DNA of 15,046 nt from Gammaproteobacteria bacterium (GCA_020445165.1 JAGRHE010000049.1:1-15046), one strand, 5' to 3'. Shown: positions 1-8,617, counted from the stretch's first letter. The notes: generated from the sequence alone by a model not told the origin. A program made the numbers and translations.

Positions 1-171
1 TTCTGGATCGAGAAGGGCGAGCTCGCCTATCCGGTCAGCGAGATGACCGTGGCCGGCAACCTCAAGGACATGTTCCGCCAGCTGATCGCGGTCGGCAGCG
101 ACGACGACATCCCCAGCAGCATCAAGACCGGTTCCTGGCTGATCGAGCGCATGACGGTCGGCGGCGACTGA
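1..171 (+). CDS. pmbA: PmbA/TldE metalloprotease-family protein, C-terminal end (partial)
   Basis: Frame 1 is open from the window edge and gives 56 residues before TGA at 169-171. The residues resemble the conserved C-terminus of PmbA (TldE), with YPVSEMTVAGNLKDM followed by a hydrophobic stretch and a closing IERMTVGGD. In the family, TldD and PmbA form a cytoplasmic heterodimeric zinc protease used in peptide maturation (microcin B17, CcdA turnover); PmbA is the subunit without the metal site. Only this tail is present, so domain completeness cannot be judged. The gene ends 18 bp before gloA on the same strand, so the two could be co-transcribed. TldD shares the fold and is the alternative, but the VAGNL and final TVGGD signatures fit PmbA better. 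Confidence 0.85.
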   Translation, partial: FWIEKGELAYPVSEMTVAGNLKDMFRQLIAVGSDDDIPSSIKTGSWLIERMTVGGD

Positions 172-189
172 AGCGGACGAGGACACACC

Positions 190-579
190 ATGCGGATACT
201 GCACACCATGCTGCGCACCGGCGACCTGCAACGGTCGATCGATTTCTACACCGGCGTACTCGGCATGAAACTGCTGCGCCAGAAAGACTACCCGGACGGC
301 AAGTTCACGCTCGCTTTCATCGGCTACGGCGACGAGAGCGAACACAGCGTGATCGAGCTGACCTACAACTGGGGCGTGGACAGCTACGAGATGGGCAATG
401 CCTATGGCCACATCGCGCTCGAGGTCGATGACGTGTACCAGGCGGCCGATGACATCAAGGCACGCGGCGGCAAGATCCTGCGCGAGGCCGGGCCGATGAA
501 CGCCGGCAGCACGATCATCGCCTTCGTCGAAGATCCCGATGGTTACCCGATCGAACTGATCGGCCGCAAGAGCCGCTGA
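190..579 (+). CDS. gloA: Lactoylglutathione lyase (glyoxalase I)
   Basis: The product is 129 residues, about the normal length for bacterial glyoxalase I (E. coli GloA is 135). It is expected to convert the hemithioacetal of methylglyoxal and glutathione to S-lactoylglutathione in the cytoplasm. The two beta-alpha-beta-beta-beta modules are recognisable. All four metal ligands known from E. coli GloA sit at the same numbering: His5 (ILHTMLR), Glu56 ([10 protein letters not shown]), His74 (AYGHIAL) and Glu122 (YPIELIGRK). The start ATG at 190 is supported by GAGGA at 179-183 with 6 bp spacing, and by His5 falling where the family places it. Ligand pattern and length suggest the Ni/Co-dependent class rather than the longer Zn-dependent class. 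Nothing looks damaged. Confidence 0.95.
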   Translation: MRILHTMLRTGDLQRSIDFYTGVLGMKLLRQKDYPDGKFTLAFIGYGDESEHSVIELTYNWGVDSYEMGNAYGHIALEVDDVYQAADDIKARGGKILREAGPMNAGSTIIAFVEDPDGYPIELIGRKSR

Positions 580-613
580 GGCTTGCACCCGAAAATTTCC
601 ATGGAGTCCGCGC

Positions 614-835
614 ATGAGTGATCTCATGATTCTGCCCGCGCACGACAAGACCAAGATCCGCCTGGTGCGGATTCCACCGGATTTCGAGCAGCACGAGGTG
701 TATCGCCATGTCACCGGCCTGATCGCCGAGGTAGAGGAGGACTCGCCCGGCTGCTGCTGGGACGAAGTCATGGCCATGCTCGAGGACCATGGCTTCGAGA
801 TAGTCGACTTCCAGCTCGGGCCGTCACTCGACTGA
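614..835 (+). CDS. Conserved-looking small hypothetical protein (73 aa)
   Basis: The 73-residue protein starts at ATG 614 with GGAG at 603-606, 7 bp upstream. The ATG at 601 is in another frame and closes after six codons. The product is acidic and soluble, with no signal peptide or membrane segment. It contains a central Cys-Cys-Trp (SPGCCWDEV) and ends in an amphipathic helix plus a beta strand (MLEDHGFEIVDFQLGPSLD). I do not recognise a characterised family. The composition, good ribosome binding site and position 34 bp after gloA on the same strand argue that it is a real gene, probably read with pmbA-gloA. The paired cysteines could bind metal or be redox active, but nothing else supports that. 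Function unknown. Confidence 0.75.
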   Translation: MSDLMILPAHDKTKIRLVRIPPDFEQHEVYRHVTGLIAEVEEDSPGCCWDEVMAMLEDHGFEIVDFQLGPSLD

Positions 836-880
836 AGCCGTCCGCGCCATCCGGGTCGGCCCAGGAGTGGCCGGCAGTTT

Positions 881-898
881 GACATGGCTGTCCATGTC
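881..898. repeat. Perfect 7-bp inverted repeat upstream of the sensor kinase
   Basis: GACATGG at 881-887 and CCATGTC at 892-898 are exact reverse complements around a CTGT spacer. No T-run follows, so it is a poor intrinsic terminator; a dimeric regulator site or small hairpin is more likely. A TTGACA hexamer (879-884) overlaps its left edge. A TATACT hexamer lies at 917-922, but 32 bp separate the two, so they do not form one sigma-70 promoter. This 86-bp spacer holds nothing else visible. Confidence 0.45.
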
Positions 899-916
899 GC
901 CTCCGTTCAAGTTCCC

Positions 917-922
917 TATACT
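917..922 (+). promoter_or_regulatory. Possible -10 element (TATACT) for the signalling operon
   Basis: TATACT at 917-922 matches the sigma-70 -10 consensus at five of six positions, with no good -35 hexamer at 15-18 bp spacing. Transcription from it would begin near 929, downstream of the TTG codon at 922. If the element is real, the sensor ORF would have to start later, for example at GTG 946, which has GAGG at 938-941. It could also be a chance match in the damaged 5' region of the operon. Confidence 0.25.
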
Positions 923-3900
923 TGAATGACGATGAACGAGGCGGCGTGTGCGGACAGGATGCAGGTCAACACGTTGGCCGCCCGGATGTCACGCTGATCG
1001 ATGTGCTGCCGATCAACGACGGCGCCACCGCCGTGACCGAAGCCTTCGAGGCAGCGATCGAGAAACATCCCGATCTCAATATCGTCTGGAGCTTCTACGA
1101 CGAACTCGCGATGTTCGCTGCACGCCATCATCGTGACAGTGGCCGCTCCGATCCAATCGTTTTCGGCGGTATCAACTGGACGCCGGATGTCATGGAAACC
1201 CTGGACGATGGACTGATCGACATTGACATCGGCGGCCACATCTTCGATGGCGCCCAGGGTGTCATCATGATGTATGACTACCTGCATGGCCATGACTTCA
1301 ATAGCGAACAACTGCTGTTCAAGAGCAACATGATCGAGGCCGACCCGGCCAACGTCGGCCTGTTCAAGCGCATCCTCGGCGACCCGCTCGCCATCGACTA
1401 CCGTGCCCTGAGCAAGGCGCACAACCCGGGCATGCGTCAATACCGTTTCAACCTGAACGAGATTGCCGCACAGCCCGGCCTGGCACTAAATCTGACTGCC
1501 GAGGAACGGGCCTGGATCCAATCCCATCACCCGGTGAAAGTCGGCGCGATCAACGATTGGCCGCCCTTCGATACCGTCGACGAGCAGGGCAACTATGCCG
1601 GTGTCACGCGCGACTACCTCGACCTGATCGCACGCAAGACCGGACTGAAATTCGAATACCATGTCGACGGTTGGAACGCGCTGCTCGATGCGGCCCTGAA
1701 CGGCGATCTCAACCTGCTCGGGTCGGTCTACTACACCCCGGAACGCGAACGCATTCTCGAGTATTCGCAGCCCTATCTCGAGGTACTCGACTATTTCTTC
1801 ATCCGCGACGATCTCGGCATCAAGTCACTGCCGGATCTCGACGGCAAACGCGTGGCCATGCCGAAGGGCTACGCGCTGAGCGAGGTGCTGGCGAAACACT
1901 TTCCGCACCTGAAGATCGTCGACGTCGACAACCAGACGGATGCAATCGAGGCCGTCCTCGAAGGGCGTGCAGAGATCCTGTTCGACGCGTATGCGGTGCT
2001 CAACTACCACCTCAAGCGCGACAGCATCACCAGCATCGTGCCGTTCCGATCGACCCGTCACCTCGGCACCAATCACCTGCACCTGGTGACACCGAAGGCC
2101 GATGCGATGCTGTCTTCGATATTGCGCAAGGGGCTCGATGCCATTTCGCCGCAGGAGGCGCTGCGCATCTACGACCGCTGGCTCGGTACGCCGCCGCCTC
2201 GATCCAGGGACAATCTCAACCTGGACGATGCCGAGAGGCAGTGGCTGAAGGATCACCCGCGCATCCGCGTCAGGGTCGACAAGCGCTGGCCGCCGTACGA
2301 CTTCATCGATGATAACGGGCAGGCGCAGGGACTGAGCGTCGAGGTGCTGCGCATGATCCAGCAGCATCTTGGTCTTGAAGTTGAGTTCATCGAATCAGGC
2401 TGGACCCAGGCGCTCAGCGACATCACGGCCAAACAGATCGATGTCATCGTGAGTATCGCGGAGACTCCGCGTCGACATCCGTTCATGCTGTTCAGCGAGC
2501 CCTATATCGCACCACGCTATGTGGTCTACACACGTAAAGATGCAGCGCCGATCACCAGCCTGCGCGACCTCGATGGCATGACCGTAGTCGTCGAACAGGG
2601 TTACCGCATGCACGAAGTGCTGGAAGACAACCATCCGACCATTAAGCTGAAGCTGGCTACTGACACAGCAGATGCATTGCGCACCCTGTCTTTCGGACTG
2701 GCCGATGCCTATATCGGCAACCAGGGTACCGTGAACTGGATCAGCGAAGAGAACGTTCTGACCAATCTGAAGATCGCCCACATCCCTCCTGGCCTCGCCC
2801 CATCGTCATTGCGCTTTGCCGTACGCAACGACTGGCCGCAGCTACGCGACCTGATCGACAAGGCACTCGCGGCAATCCCTGAGGTGGAGATGCAACAGGC
2901 CCGGCGGCGCTGGGTCGGCACGCTGGCCGAACCGAATGGCCTGGTATTGTCGGCCGAAGAACGTCGCTGGCTGCAGGAGAATCCGCGGATTAACTTCGCC
3001 GGCGACCCCAATTGGCTACCCTATGAGGCGCGTGGCCGAGACGGTGATTACGTCGGCATCGTGGCCGACGTCATCGACCTGCTGTCACAACGCCTCGGCA
3101 TCGATTTCGCTTACGTGCCAACCGATACCTGGAGCGAGTCGGTGCGCAAGGCACGCGACGGCAGCATCGACATGATCTCGGAAACCGATAACTCCGACCT
3201 TGGCGATACGCTCAAGTTCACGCAATCCTACCTAAAGAGCCCGATCGTCATCGTGATGCGCGACGATGCGCCATTCGTCGAGGACATCCGCCAGATCGCA
3301 GACCAGCGCATCGGGGTGATCCGCGACTACGGCTATGTACCGCAGATCAAGCGTAACCATCCAGCGCTCGACTACACCGAAGTCGACAGTATCCAGGACG
3401 GACTGACGGCGGTCTCCACCGGGCGCATCGACGCACTGCTCGCGACATTGGCGCAGGCGAGTTACCACATCGGCGAGCTCGGCATAAACAACATCCGTAT
3501 CGTTGGCAAAACACCTTTCGACACCCGCCTGGCGTTCGGGGTGCGCCCTGAACTGGCACCGCTGGTACCGTTGCTCAACCGCGCCATGGACACCATCACC
3601 AGTGCCGAGAAGCAGCTGATTCTCGACGCCTGGGGTGAACACAAATTTGCTGAACAAATCGATTACCGACGCCTCCTGCTGACGACGCTGGTCGCTGCGG
3701 CGCTGCTCTTGATGATGCTGCTCTGGGTACTTTCCTACCGACGCCAGACCAAGCGTTTGCGGCTCAGTGAAGAACGTTTCCAGCTCGCCATGCAGGCGGC
3801 CAACGTTGGCTTGTGGGACTGGAACGCGGTAACCGACGAGGTCTATTACAGTCCACTCTGGATGTCGATGCTCGGCTACGCACCAGACGAACTGCCGCAG

Positions 3901-4734
3901 ACTTTCGAGACCTTCTGCAATCTGCTGCATCCCGATGACCGCGAGCAGACGCTGGTCGAGAACGAGCGCATGCTCAACGACGCCCAAACCAATTACGAGC
4001 TGGAGTTTCGTCTGCGTGCAAAGGACGGCAGCTACCGCTGGATTCTGTCACGGGGGAACGTGTTTGCGCGTGATGAGAGGGGTAAGCCGATACGCGCCCT
4101 GGGCACGCATACAGATATTACCCGGCGTAAGCGGGCCGAACTCGATGTCAGCCGCCTGAACGCCGGACTGCAGACCGCCAACCAACGATTTGCAATGGCC
4201 GCGAAGGCGATCACGCTGGGCGTCTGGGAACGCATCGACGATGGCAGTGACCGAATGCTGTTCGACGAGACCATGCTTGGCATTTATGGGTTCGGTCTAC
4301 GTGATTTCGTCAGCATGCGCGAATGGCTGGAACGGGTGCACCCGGATGATCGCAAGGTCGCATTGGGCGCGGTGCGCGACGTTTTCCACGGCAAGGAAGA
4401 TGTTCATGTCGAGTTTCGCATCGTCCGCACCGATGGCGTACTACGGCACCTGTATGCGGTTGCTACCGTTATACGTGGTGAGCATGGTCAGCCGGACAAA
4501 TACCTGGGAGTGAACTGGGACATCACGAAGCTCAAGACGAACGAAGAGGACCTCAAGATCTTCCGTCGCTTCGCCGAGCAGTCGAGCCTGGGATTCGGCA
4601 TGGCGCATCGACAGATCGGTCCTCTACATGAACGATGCACTGATCAAGATGCTGGGCGAGGAAGGAGGCGAAGACGCTTACGGCACCGATTTCTCGAGGT
4701 ACTACCCCGACGAAGAGCAAAAGCGTCTACGTGA
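922..4734 (+). CDS. Hybrid sensor kinase, N-terminal fragment: PBP1 remnant, three SBP_bac_3, TM, PAS (5' truncated and frameshifted)
   Basis: The open frame from TTG 922 encodes 1270 residues. Residues about 21-165 match the second half of a type-1 sugar-binding-protein fold (KHPDLNIVWSFYDELA, then VFGGINWTPD). Three tandem SBP_bac_3 domains follow at about 203-423, 446-665 and 688-905. Each is introduced by a linker of the form LxxxERxWLxxHP and carries a WPPFD, WPPYD or WLPYE motif after the first strand. One transmembrane helix lies at about 917-937. Two PAS domains (about 950-1070 and 1088-1203) and the start of a third at 1211 come next. The layout is that of BvgS/EvgS-type sensors with periplasmic ligand domains. 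No signal peptide and no first half of the PBP1 fold exist upstream: the frame is closed at 880-882, and the preceding DNA is the spacer after the 73-aa gene. The start is therefore uncertain (TTG 922 has no ribosome binding site; GTG 946 is an alternative). After residue about 1229 the frame turns into an Arg-rich nonsense tail, and the real sequence resumes in the next frame. Confidence 0.8.
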   Translation: MNDDERGGVCGQDAGQHVGRPDVTLIDVLPINDGATAVTEAFEAAIEKHPDLNIVWSFYDELAMFAARHHRDSGRSDPIVFGGINWTPDVMETLDDGLIDIDIGGHIFDGAQGVIMMYDYLHGHDFNSEQLLFKSNMIEADPANVGLFKRILGDPLAIDYRALSKAHNPGMRQYRFNLNEIAAQPGLALNLTAEERAWIQSHHPVKVGAINDWPPFDTVDEQGNYAGVTRDYLDLIARKTGLKFEYHVDGWNALLDAALNGDLNLLGSVYYTPERERILEYSQPYLEVLDYFFIRDDLGIKSLPDLDGKRVAMPKGYALSEVLAKHFPHLKIVDVDNQTDAIEAVLEGRAEILFDAYAVLNYHLKRDSITSIVPFRSTRHLGTNHLHLVTPKADAMLSSILRKGLDAISPQEALRIYDRWLGTPPPRSRDNLNLDDAERQWLKDHPRIRVRVDKRWPPYDFIDDNGQAQGLSVEVLRMIQQHLGLEVEFIESGWTQALSDITAKQIDVIVSIAETPRRHPFMLFSEPYIAPRYVVYTRKDAAPITSLRDLDGMTVVVEQGYRMHEVLEDNHPTIKLKLATDTADALRTLSFGLADAYIGNQGTVNWISEENVLTNLKIAHIPPGLAPSSLRFAVRNDWPQLRDLIDKALAAIPEVEMQQARRRWVGTLAEPNGLVLSAEERRWLQENPRINFAGDPNWLPYEARGRDGDYVGIVADVIDLLSQRLGIDFAYVPTDTWSESVRKARDGSIDMISETDNSDLGDTLKFTQSYLKSPIVIVMRDDAPFVEDIRQIADQRIGVIRDYGYVPQIKRNHPALDYTEVDSIQDGLTAVSTGRIDALLATLAQASYHIGELGINNIRIVGKTPFDTRLAFGVRPELAPLVPLLNRAMDTITSAEKQLILDAWGEHKFAEQIDYRRLLLTTLVAAALLLMMLLWVLSYRRQTKRLRLSEERFQLAMQAANVGLWDWNAVTDEVYYSPLWMSMLGYAPDELPQTFETFCNLLHPDDREQTLVENERMLNDAQTNYELEFRLRAKDGSYRWILSRGNVFARDERGKPIRALGTHTDITRRKRAELDVSRLNAGLQTANQRFAMAAKAITLGVWERIDDGSDRMLFDETMLGIYGFGLRDFVSMREWLERVHPDDRKVALGAVRDVFHGKEDVHVEFRIVRTDGVLRHLYAVATVIRGEHGQPDKYLGVNWDITKLKTNEEDLKIFRRFAEQSSLGFGMAHRQIGPLHERCTDQDAGRGRRRRRLRHRFLEVLPRRRAKAST

Positions 4735-7513
4735 TGAGATCCTCCCGATTGTCATGCAGACCGGGGAATGGTCGGGTGAACTGACCATGCGCCGGCGCGA
4801 TGGCAGCCTTTTTCCAAGTCACGAGAGCTTTTTCGTCATCGAGGACGAACATGGCAGGCCGGCTTTTCTGGGCGACGTGATAGCCGACATCACCGAGCGC
4901 AAGCGTGCCGACGAGCAATTCCAGCGCGTGGTCAATGCACTGCCGGTTGCTGTGGCGATCGCTGATAGCAACGGCGCAATCATGATGACCAACCCGCAAG
5001 CCCGCAAGGAGTTCGGTAACGACACATCCCTGGTCGGTCGCAACACCAGCGAGTTCTATGCACAGGAGGGGCAGCGCGAAAAGATCGTCTCCACGGTCAT
5101 TCGCGATGGCCAGATAACAGGCGAAGAAATCCAGTATCGATCACATGCCGGCGAAATCATCGACGGTCTGCTCTCGGCCATTCCCATCACGTTCGATGGC
5201 CAGCCCGCCTTGCTCGGCGTAGTGGTCAATATCACTGAGCGCCGGCGCATAGAGCGTGAACTCGCCCGGGCCAAAGAGCAGGCCGAAGAGGCGAATCACT
5301 TCAAGGGCCAGTTCCTTGCCAACGTGAGCCACGAAATCCGCACGCCGATGAATGCAATCGTCGGCCTTGGACACCTTCTCAATCGCACTCAGCTTACGCC
5401 GCAGCAGCAGGATTATCTTGGCAAGATCCAGGTATCAGCGCGATCCCTGCTCACGCTGATCGATGACATACTGGATCTGTCCAAGATCGATGCCGGCGAA
5501 CTGCGCCTGGAAAGCATCGACTTCGACCTCGGTGAGATCCTCGACAACATCGTCACGCTCGCCAGCACCCGCCTGGCGGAGAAACCGGTCGAGTTCGTCT
5601 ACGACATTGAGCCATCGATTCCTGGCCGGCTGCGCGGTGACCCCTACCGGCTCACACAGATCCTGACCAACCTAGTCGGCAATGCCACCAAGTTCACCGA
5701 CAAGGGAAGCATTGTGGTTGGCATCCGCCTGATCGACGACGGCGACCCAATGCGGCTGCAGTTCGCCGTACAGGACACCGGAATCGGTATCGCCGGCGAC
5801 AAGATCGAAAAGCTGTTTGCACCTTTCACCCAGGCCGACGGCTCGACCACGCGCGAATACGGCGGCTCGGGACTGGGCCTGTCGATCTGTCGGCAGTTGT
5901 GCGAATTGATGGGTGGAACGATCAGCGCCGAGAGCACACCGGGCGTCGGCAGTCGCTTCGAGTTCCAGCTGCCTTTCGCCGTCGCCACGCCTGTTGAACA
6001 CGCACCGCAGCTGGATACCGCCAACCTGCGCGTGCTGCTGGTGGATGACAACACCATTGCACGCCAGGTCCTCGGCGACCTGCTGCTTTCGCTGTCCTTC
6101 CGGGTGGACGTGGCGTCGTCCGGCCGCGCTGCGCTCAAGCGAGTCGTCGACGAAAACAGGCCGTACGACCTGGTGCTGATCGATTGGCGCATGCCGGAGA
6201 TGGACGGCATCGAAACCACGCGGAAGATTCGTGAAAGCGGCCTGCACGACCAGCCACGGATCATCCTGATGACGGCCTACGGCCGAGAGGCGATGGACGC
6301 GGGCATCGATCTGCATGGCATCGACGGCTTCCTGGTCAAGCCGATCACGCCTTCACAATTACTCGATGCCGTGAGCAATGCCATACAGGGCGGTGATCAT
6401 GGTGCCTCGCGACCCCTGGGGTTTGCACATGTCATGACGGAACGCCACCTTCGCGGACAGGTGCTGCTGGTCGAGGACAACCCGATCAATCAACAGGTCG
6501 CGCGCGAGATCCTGCAGCAGATGGGACTCGATGTGCGCATCGCGGGTAACGCGGCACAATGCCTGGCCATGGTCGCCGAGGAACGCCCCGACCTGGTGCT
6601 GATGGATATCCAGATGCCCGACATGGACGGTTACCAGGCAACCGGCCAGCTACGCCGCATGCCGGGAATGGCAGCGTTGCCGATTATCGCAATGACGGCA
6701 AACGCGATGGCCGGTGATGCCGAACGCTCGCTCGCAGCCGGCATGAATGGCCATATCGCCAAACCGGTCGATCCCGTGGTGCTGCACAAGACGCTTGCCG
6801 CCTGGCTGCACGGCAACGGTGACCACCACGACGCGTCGATGCCTATCATCCAGCCCGGGCCGGACAGCGGTGCCGGGCAGGCCGGAATCGTGACGACCGA
6901 ACAACCAGACGCCATCGACTTCACAACCGGGATCATGCGGGTCGGCGGCAACCGTGCGCTGTACGCCCGGCTGCTGGAGGATTTCGTCGCCCGATTCGGC
7001 AATTGCACCGACGAGATCGAAACCGCCTGCGCGCAACATGACTGCGCACAGGCCGAATCCGCACTGCATACGCTGAAGGGTGTCGCCGGCAATATCGGTG
7101 CGGGCGCCGTACAACAGGTCGCCGACAAGCTGGAGACCCGTGCCCGCGACAACGATGTACCGGGCATGCGCGCGGGAATACCGCAGCTGGCACTGGCATT
7201 GTCACAAGCGCGCGATGCCGCACGCGCCTTTGTCGATGGTACCGGGGCAGAGGCCGCTCACATTTTTGAAACGCCGACACCGGAAGACTTCGACACCGAC
7301 CTGGAACGGCTGGCCGAGCTGATCCGGGACGGCGATGCCGAGGCGCTGGCGCAGGCCAGCACCTTGGCTATTCGCGAAGCCAGCGCGATACAGCGTGAGA
7401 AGCTCGCGCTGCTGCGCGACCAGCTCGAAGACTATGACTTCAGCGCTGCGGCGCAGACACTGGAAGCGCTGCGCTCACTGTCCGACGATCCTGAATCCGA
7501 TCACCTGGTGTAA
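4628..7513 (+). CDS. Hybrid sensor kinase, C-terminal fragment: PAS-PAS-HisKA-HATPase-REC-REC-HPt
   Basis: From ATG 4628 this frame gives 961 residues that continue the upstream fragment; the ATG is internal to a PAS domain and not a true start. In order: rest of PAS 3 (1-92), PAS 4 (about 97-208), and HisKA with His235 in SHEIRTP. The HATPase follows with N box Asn352 (LVGNATKF), G1 DTGIGI at 383-388 and G2 GGSGLGL at 412-418. REC1 (467-582) has Asp519 and Lys571, and REC2 (611-727) has Asp660 and Lys712. The HPt domain has His814 in ALHTLKGVAGNIG. All phosphotransfer residues are present, so the catalytic half is chemically intact even though it is cut off from its sensor half. Stop TAA at 7511-7513 lies 3 bp before the next kinase, which points to one operon. 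A last segment after the HPt (about 885-961) is helical and charged, perhaps a decayed extra HPt-like bundle. Confidence 0.9.
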   Translation: MNDALIKMLGEEGGEDAYGTDFSRYYPDEEQKRLRDEILPIVMQTGEWSGELTMRRRDGSLFPSHESFFVIEDEHGRPAFLGDVIADITERKRADEQFQRVVNALPVAVAIADSNGAIMMTNPQARKEFGNDTSLVGRNTSEFYAQEGQREKIVSTVIRDGQITGEEIQYRSHAGEIIDGLLSAIPITFDGQPALLGVVVNITERRRIERELARAKEQAEEANHFKGQFLANVSHEIRTPMNAIVGLGHLLNRTQLTPQQQDYLGKIQVSARSLLTLIDDILDLSKIDAGELRLESIDFDLGEILDNIVTLASTRLAEKPVEFVYDIEPSIPGRLRGDPYRLTQILTNLVGNATKFTDKGSIVVGIRLIDDGDPMRLQFAVQDTGIGIAGDKIEKLFAPFTQADGSTTREYGGSGLGLSICRQLCELMGGTISAESTPGVGSRFEFQLPFAVATPVEHAPQLDTANLRVLLVDDNTIARQVLGDLLLSLSFRVDVASSGRAALKRVVDENRPYDLVLIDWRMPEMDGIETTRKIRESGLHDQPRIILMTAYGREAMDAGIDLHGIDGFLVKPITPSQLLDAVSNAIQGGDHGASRPLGFAHVMTERHLRGQVLLVEDNPINQQVAREILQQMGLDVRIAGNAAQCLAMVAEERPDLVLMDIQMPDMDGYQATGQLRRMPGMAALPIIAMTANAMAGDAERSLAAGMNGHIAKPVDPVVLHKTLAAWLHGNGDHHDASMPIIQPGPDSGAGQAGIVTTEQPDAIDFTTGIMRVGGNRALYARLLEDFVARFGNCTDEIETACAQHDCAQAESALHTLKGVAGNIGAGAVQQVADKLETRARDNDVPGMRAGIPQLALALSQARDAARAFVDGTGAEAAHIFETPTPEDFDTDLERLAELIRDGDAEALAQASTLAIREASAIQREKLALLRDQLEDYDFSAAAQTLEALRSLSDDPESDHLV

Positions 7514-7516
7514 GAC

Positions 7517-8617
7517 ATGGACGACAGAGCCAAGATCCTGATCATCGACGACGAAAAGCAGTATCTCGACGTACTGGTCGAGATACTGCATCTCGATTAT
7601 CGCCTGATCATCGCCAAGGATGGCGAGCAGGGCCTGTCGCGGCTGCAGGCCGATGATCCGCCACAGTTGGTCCTGCTCGATGTGCTGATGCCCGGGATCG
7701 ATGGTTACGAGACCTGTCGCAGGATCAAGCAGCATCCTGTCGGGCAGGCGATACCCGTGATATTCCTGACCGCACGCGACGACGTCGAAGGCGAAACCTA
7801 CGGCCTGGGGCTTGGTGCGGTCGACTACATCGCCAAGCCGATCAGCCCTCCAACGGTCAAGGCGCGCATCCGCACGCATCTCGCACTGCGCGCGGCACGG
7901 CTCGAACTGGAACAACAGAACCAGGGGCTCGAAGATCGAGTCAGGGAACGCACCGAGAGCCTGCGACTGGTCAGCGCGGAACTGGTACTTGTCGAAGAGC
8001 GTGAACGCCGGCGCATCGCCAAGGAACTGCATGACGGGCCTGCCCAGCGCCTGGCGTTGTCGAAAATGAACATCGGCCGCCTGCGCAACGTCGTCGACCC
8101 GCCACAGGTCGCCGCGGTCGACGAGCTGTCGCGCGACATCGACACCACGCTGAAGGAACTGCGCACCCTGATGGTCGACCTGAGCCCACCGGCTTTGTAC
8201 GAACTCGGTCTCGGGCCCGCGGTCGAGTGGCTGGCCGAGTCGATCCTCGGCAAGCATGGCATCGACTTTCGTGTCGACAGCGCCGAGGTCTATGACGCAC
8301 TACGCGAAGAGACCCGCGTTTTCCTGTTTCAATCGGTACGTGAACTCCTGATCAATATCGTCAAGCATGCACAGGCCTCGCGTGCTTCAATCGCGTTGAA
8401 CACGCACGAGGGGGACATGGTGATCGAGATCCGTGACGACGGCATCGGTATGCAGGACGCCGCGGCTGCCGGCCTGCCCGGCATCAGGGGTGGATTCGGA
8501 CTGTTCACCTTGCGCGACCGGATCGACATGCTGGGTGGACAATTTCAGATCACGCACAATGGCGGGACACATGTAACCTTACAGGTGCCGCTGAAGGCGA
8601 CGGAGGCCAGTTCATGA
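7517..8617 (+). CDS. REC-histidine kinase (NarX/DegS-like HisKA_3) of the phosphorelay
   Basis: The 366-residue protein begins with a receiver domain (about 5-122) with Asp11/Asp12, phospho-acceptor Asp55 (LVLLDVLMPGIDG), Thr85 and Lys107. A coiled-coil linker covers about 125-160. A HisKA_3 dimerisation domain follows with His172 in the motif ELHDGPAQ. The HATPase has N-box Asn280 (ELLINIVKHA), DDGIGM at 307-312 and a glycine-rich GGFGLFTLRDR at 325-335. It has no membrane segment, so it is a soluble kinase that takes its cue from its own receiver. Its receiver is a natural target for the HPt of the upstream hybrid kinase, and its histidine should phosphorylate the downstream NarL-type regulator; both partners are inferred from gene order. 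It starts 3 bp after the hybrid kinase stop, with only a weak ribosome binding site, and its TGA overlaps the next ATG, so translational coupling is likely. It appears intact. Confidence 0.92.
   Translation: MDDRAKILIIDDEKQYLDVLVEILHLDYRLIIAKDGEQGLSRLQADDPPQLVLLDVLMPGIDGYETCRRIKQHPVGQAIPVIFLTARDDVEGETYGLGLGAVDYIAKPISPPTVKARIRTHLALRAARLELEQQNQGLEDRVRERTESLRLVSAELVLVEERERRRIAKELHDGPAQRLALSKMNIGRLRNVVDPPQVAAVDELSRDIDTTLKELRTLMVDLSPPALYELGLGPAVEWLAESILGKHGIDFRVDSAEVYDALREETRVFLFQSVRELLINIVKHAQASRASIALNTHEGDMVIEIRDDGIGMQDAAAAGLPGIRGGFGLFTLRDRIDMLGGQFQITHNGGTHVTLQVPLKATEASS

Larger units (their letters stand above)
922..7513 (+). pseudogene. Reconstructed BvgS-like hybrid histidine kinase locus, broken by one frameshift
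   Basis: The two fragments above are one gene. PAS 3 runs FRRFAEQSSLGFGMA in frame 1 up to 4605 and resumes as IDRSVLYMNDALIKML in frame 2 from 4607. Ordinary PAS domains read GMA-x-(L/I)-D-x-x-(I/V)-x-Y-x-N at this spot. Restoring a lost AT (CATATC instead of CATC) would give exactly that spacing. The simplest lesion is therefore a 2-bp deletion; a 1-bp insertion is the alternative. The mended product would be about 2,200 residues and still lack its N-terminus. Whether the lesion is biological or an assembly error cannot be told from sequence alone. Confidence 0.75.

Noticed and set aside
879..922. TTGACA/TATACT read as one sigma-70 promoter
   Set aside because: The spacer is 32 bp rather than about 17, so the two hexamers cannot be used together.
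3232..3987. 251-codon minus-strand open frame within the sensor gene
   Set aside because: It is a shadow of the third SBP_bac_3 domain and the first PAS domain on the + strand.
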